Assembly (NCBI GenBank): GCA_947167535.1
Contig: CAMVIL010000068.1
Span: 1-6,669, forward strand
DNA from: an uncultured Ruminococcus sp.
GTDB taxonomy: Bacteria > Bacillota > Clostridia > Oscillospirales > Ruminococcaceae
Direction of reading: 5' to 3'
DNA: 6,669 nt
Under the pieces are notes generated by a model. It saw only the letters and a program-made list of their open reading frames with translations. It was not told where the DNA came from and searched no databases. Positions 3,908 to 6,669 of this stretch are shown here, in pieces (position 1 is the stretch's first letter; each line of letters opens with the position of its first letter). A program made the position numbers and the translations under genes.

Positions 3908-6669
3908 ATGTCAGATATGTTAAGAAGAATGACCGCATTCGGGTCGGCTGGACTTATAATGTCCACCGCACTCACCGCAGCGCCTTACAGCTTAGTGGCT
4001 GAGGCGGCGACGACTCTGAACACCCGCGACCCCTGGTGCGCCAATGATGACGTAAACCGCTGGGAGTCCGAGCACTTCCAGTTCATCTGGGGCAAGACGG
4101 GTGCGGATTCGGGCAAGGTGACTCAGTCCTTCCTTGAGGAGAACGCCAAGAACCTCGAGGCCTGCTGGGACGTTTACATGAACGACCTGCACATGGAGCC
4201 GCCCACCCAGTCCACAAACACCCGCCTGCGTGACGGCAAGCAGTACAAGGTCAACATCTACATTTCGGGCACCGGCATCTCCCACTTCCCTGACGACTGG
4301 GCGTGGATGGGCTACGACAATCAGGGCTACGCTTTCATGTTCTGCTGCGTGGGCGCTATGCAGAATTCTCCCAATCCCTCGTGGGTGCTTCCTCACGAGT
4401 TCGGCCACGTCGTTACAGGACACCAGCTGGGCTGGAACAACAACAAGTATGTGGGAGCCCTGTGGGAAGCCATCGGAAACTGGTTCCGCGAGCAGTACCT
4501 CTACTCCGACTACTACAAGCCCTGGGCGAACGTTTCCGGCACCACCGATTATTTCGAGACATACCACAAGAATCTCTGCTTCACTCCCATCATCGGGCGT
4601 GACAACTACGCTGCGTGGCTCTTCCTTCAGTATCTCACCGAGAACCCCGACAGCCTTCCCGGCTACGGCAGCAGCTTCGTGAAGGACCTCATGCAGCAGG
4701 GTCAGGTGGACGAGTACCCCTACCACGAGATAGAGCGCCTTTCGGGTGCCGACATAAAGGAGACCCTCGGCAACTACGCCAAGCGTCTGGCGACTCTCGA
4801 CTTTGCCCACAAGAGCGAGTATCAGAGACGCCAGCAGGAGCTCTTCGACCGCGGCGAATGGAACTGGGGCGAGATATATACTCTCCTCGAGAAGAGCACC
4901 AAGGCTGAGGATTTCTACACCGTACCCACCGAGCGTGCGCCTCAGCAGTTCGGCGTGAACGTCGTTCCGCTTGAGGTAACGGGCAACAAGATAAGCATCA
5001 CCCTCAAGGGTCTGACTGATATCAAGGGCGCAGACTGGCGCGCCTGCATCGCTGTGGAGGGCCGCGACGGCAAGACCCGCTACTCCGACCTCTTCAAATC
5101 CGGTGAGACCATGACCATGGACTTCGGCAGCAATGACACCGCCGCTTACCTGACGGTAACTGCCACTCCCGACTCCGATACATGGCAGCAGTACGGCGTG
5201 CAGTATATGTTCAGCGAGGGCGAGTTTGACGAGAACCACGCGCCTTTCCTCGGCAAGAACCGCTATCCTTACGGCGTTACCATCAAGGGCGCAGGCATAA
5301 AGCAGTTCCGCAGCGGCGTCAACGAGTCCTCCGGCAGGAGACACTCCAACGGCGGCGGCTTCGTAGCCAGCACGGCAAAGGTGGATGATTCCGTCTATGT
5401 CGGCAAGGACGCTAGAGTTCTGGGCTGGGCTACCGTCAAGGGCAACGCAAGGATAGAAGACCATGCTATCGTCACAGGCTCCGCAGAGGTCTCGGGCAAT
5501 GCAGTCGTGAAGGGTCACGCTGTCGTTGCGGAGAGAGCTAAAGTTAAGGACAACGCCATCGTCGGCGACTATGCAGGCGTCATGGGCGAGTCTGTCGTCT
5601 CCGACAACGCCCGCGTGCTCGAGAGCGGACTTGTGTTCAACAACTACAACGTAAGCGGCAACGCCACCGTCAAGGGCGTGGCATACGGACTAGCCAGAGG
5701 CAGCGCCTCGGGACAGGCTATCCCCGACGGCGACTACTACGATGACACGGGAAGAAATCTGCAGAAGGGCGCCATCTACGGCTGGGCAAGCTTTGAAGGC
5801 TACGCTCTCAACCGCCCCTACACCGACGGTCAGTATGCAGGACTTGAATTCGATACCAACAGCACATACACAGCCGCCGACACCTACACCTCCACCTACG
5901 GCGTGCACTTCGGCACCCCCGCATGGGACAGCAAACGCACCAGCGCAAACGGCGTGCTGACCTTCAACAGCAGCAGCTACATGGTGGGCGACAGCTCCTA
6001 TGCCGCTCTGCACGACGCGGACTATCAGACTGCGGTGCTGCTCAGGGACAACCGAAAGAACACCATCTTCCGCTTCGGAGACGATAAGAAGTATATGACC
6101 CTCACCGCCGAGAACGGAAGCTTCACCTTCTCCATCGACAACGGAAACGGCGTGCAGTCTGTAAAGGCTGAGAACGCCTACACCGCAGGCCGCTGGGCGA
6201 CCGTCAGCGTGATACTGAACGGCGACAACGCAAAGCTCGTGGTAAACGGCGGAAACGGTGCAAAGACTGCGACTGCGACCATCACGGCTGACCCCGTCGA
6301 TGTTATCAGCGACGACGCGTCTTACCTCATCGCGGACGGCATGAACGGCTCGATGGACTTCTTCAGAGTGAACTTCAAGGAAGTTGCCGAGCCTAACTAC
6401 TACTACACCGAATCGGAAAATATCTCTGCCGAAGCCGATTACCCCAAGGTGACAGGCGTTGAGTACAGCGAGCAGTACCACCAGATAAGATTCAGATGGT
6501 CGCCCGTTGACGGTGCCACAAACTACGGCATCGCTGTATATCTGGCGGGCAAGTGGAGAGTCCAGACTCAGGATATCCCCGCTTCCACCACCACCTACAC
6601 CACCCCCAAGACCCTGACCCCCTGCAAGACCTACAAGGTCGCCATCGCGGCTAAGGTGAACGGCGAGTG
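3908..6669 (+). CDS. Secreted multidomain zinc-metallopeptidase-like protein (signal peptide, gluzincin motif, beta-helix, LamG-like, FN3), 3'-truncated
   Basis: The frame is open from ATG 3908 to the window end with no stop: 920 residues seen, C-terminus missing. Residues 1-33 form a signal peptide (two Arg at 6-7, a hydrophobic core, likely cut in AEA-A at 33/34). Residues about 38-335 hold the catalytic candidate: HEFGH (163-167) and E187 in WEAIGNW, a HExxH-19-E arrangement identical in spacing to thermolysin's zinc ligands, with E164 as expected general base. The domain resembles the uncharacterised DUF6055 group from memory; that name is tentative. A beta-rich segment (about 340-463) follows, then hexapeptide repeats (490-591), a LamG/concanavalin-like domain (about 646-829, with GRWATVSVIL and VVNG), and the start of a fibronectin III domain (about 848 on, W864). 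In Ruminococcus such proteins often end in a dockerin; none is visible. The product should act outside the cell; substrate unknown. It is divergent from the c-di-GMP gene. Confidence 0.9.
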   Translation, partial: MSDMLRRMTAFGSAGLIMSTALTAAPYSLVAEAATTLNTRDPWCANDDVNRWESEHFQFIWGKTGADSGKVTQSFLEENAKNLEACWDVYMNDLHMEPPTQSTNTRLRDGKQYKVNIYISGTGISHFPDDWAWMGYDNQGYAFMFCCVGAMQNSPNPSWVLPHEFGHVVTGHQLGWNNNKYVGALWEAIGNWFREQYLYSDYYKPWANVSGTTDYFETYHKNLCFTPIIGRDNYAAWLFLQYLTENPDSLPGYGSSFVKDLMQQGQVDEYPYHEIERLSGADIKETLGNYAKRLATLDFAHKSEYQRRQQELFDRGEWNWGEIYTLLEKSTKAEDFYTVPTERAPQQFGVNVVPLEVTGNKISITLKGLTDIKGADWRACIAVEGRDGKTRYSDLFKSGETMTMDFGSNDTAAYLTVTATPDSDTWQQYGVQYMFSEGEFDENHAPFLGKNRYPYGVTIKGAGIKQFRSGVNESSGRRHSNGGGFVASTAKVDDSVYVGKDARVLGWATVKGNARIEDHAIVTGSAEVSGNAVVKGHAVVAERAKVKDNAIVGDYAGVMGESVVSDNARVLESGLVFNNYNVSGNATVKGVAYGLARGSASGQAIPDGDYYDDTGRNLQKGAIYGWASFEGYALNRPYTDGQYAGLEFDTNSTYTAADTYTSTYGVHFGTPAWDSKRTSANGVLTFNSSSYMVGDSSYAALHDADYQTAVLLRDNRKNTIFRFGDDKKYMTLTAENGSFTFSIDNGNGVQSVKAENAYTAGRWATVSVILNGDNAKLVVNGGNGAKTATATITADPVDVISDDASYLIADGMNGSMDFFRVNFKEVAEPNYYYTESENISAEADYPKVTGVEYSEQYHQIRFRWSPVDGATNYGIAVYLAGKWRVQTQDIPASTTTYTTPKTLTPCKTYKVAIAAKVNGE
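5375..5680 (+). repeat. 17 tandem hexapeptide repeats (18-bp units), left-handed beta-helix
   Basis: Residues 490-591 of the secreted protein read as 17 uninterrupted six-residue units of the form A-x-V-x-x-x, for example ATVKGN, ARIEDH, AIVTGS, AEVSGN, AVVKGH and AKVKDN. Hexapeptide repeats of this kind build left-handed parallel beta-helices with three units per turn, so about five to six turns are predicted. Two looser units (592-603) follow. The DNA copies have diverged, so the repeat is at protein level, not a recent duplication. Confidence 0.85.

Noticed and set aside
3903..3923. Alternative start ATG at 3903
   Set aside because: It is three bases from the Shine-Dalgarno and its frame stops after six codons.
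3923..3960. Tat signal in the LRRMTAF segment
   Set aside because: The twin Arg is not followed by the usual x-F-L-K pattern; an ordinary Sec signal peptide explains the N-terminus.
4394..4426. Metzincin signature around HEFGHVVTGHQ
   Set aside because: Metzincins need HExxHxxGxxH; here the Gly and third His are at positions 9 and 10 of the motif. The downstream Glu187 fits a gluzincin better.
3992..5518. Long minus-strand open frame opposite the secreted-protein gene
   Set aside because: It is a shadow of the GC-biased third positions of the plus-strand gene: Val/Leu/Ala-rich, no domain, no ribosome site, and the plus frame has a signal peptide and recognisable domains.
5375..5680. CRISPR or DNA tandem repeat array
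   Set aside because: The periodicity is 18 bp and coding, with diverged bases and no spacers; it is a protein hexapeptide repeat.
5690..6481. Minus-strand open frame opposite the LamG-like region
   Set aside because: It is a low-complexity Val/Gly/Ala-rich antisense shadow of the plus-strand coding sequence.

Overview
The window looks like a piece of a Gram-positive anaerobe of the Clostridia, most likely a Ruminococcus-type gut or rumen member of the Oscillospiraceae. This rests on three things seen here: a firmicute-type EF-Tu, a 7-TM/PAS/GGDEF/EAL signalling protein of a kind common in Ruminococcus, and a long secreted protein built from peptidase, beta-helix, lectin-like and fibronectin III modules. 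The genus is an inference from protein style, not from a marker comparison. The coding sequence is moderately GC-rich and the long intergenic gap is strongly AT-rich.

Layout. (1) Bases 1-1145 hold the 3' 95% or so of tuf (EF-Tu) on the plus strand; the first ~19 codons lie outside the window. A strong hairpin plus T-run (1165-1196) ends it and may also end the gene that converges on it. (2) Bases 1216-3501, minus strand, encode a 761-residue membrane-bound c-di-GMP protein: seven membrane segments, a PAS domain, a degenerate GGDEF domain (AGDTF) and an EAL domain with every catalytic residue in place. It is best read as a sensor-controlled c-di-GMP phosphodiesterase. (3) Bases 3502-3907 are a 406-bp divergent regulatory region. 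It contains overlapping, oppositely directed promoters, a second plus-strand promoter, four TTGCAA hexamers at roughly two-turn spacing, an inverted repeat, a possible 11-codon leader ORF and mutually exclusive RNA hairpins. (4) Bases 3908-6669, plus strand, encode at least 920 residues of a secreted protein that runs off the window without a stop. After a signal peptide comes a zinc-peptidase-like domain with HEFGH and a downstream Glu at exactly the thermolysin spacing. It is followed by a beta-rich segment, about 17 hexapeptide repeats predicting a left-handed beta-helix, a LamG/concanavalin-like domain and the start of a fibronectin III domain.

How the parts may work together. tuf is housekeeping and only a neighbour. 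The divergent pair is the accessory unit: a c-di-GMP-degrading membrane sensor facing a large secreted metallopeptidase-like surface or extracellular protein across a structured control region. c-di-GMP control of secreted metallopeptidases and adhesins is established in other clostridia, so a functional link is plausible, but nothing in the sequence proves it. The leader does not match the known c-di-GMP riboswitch cores that I can recall.
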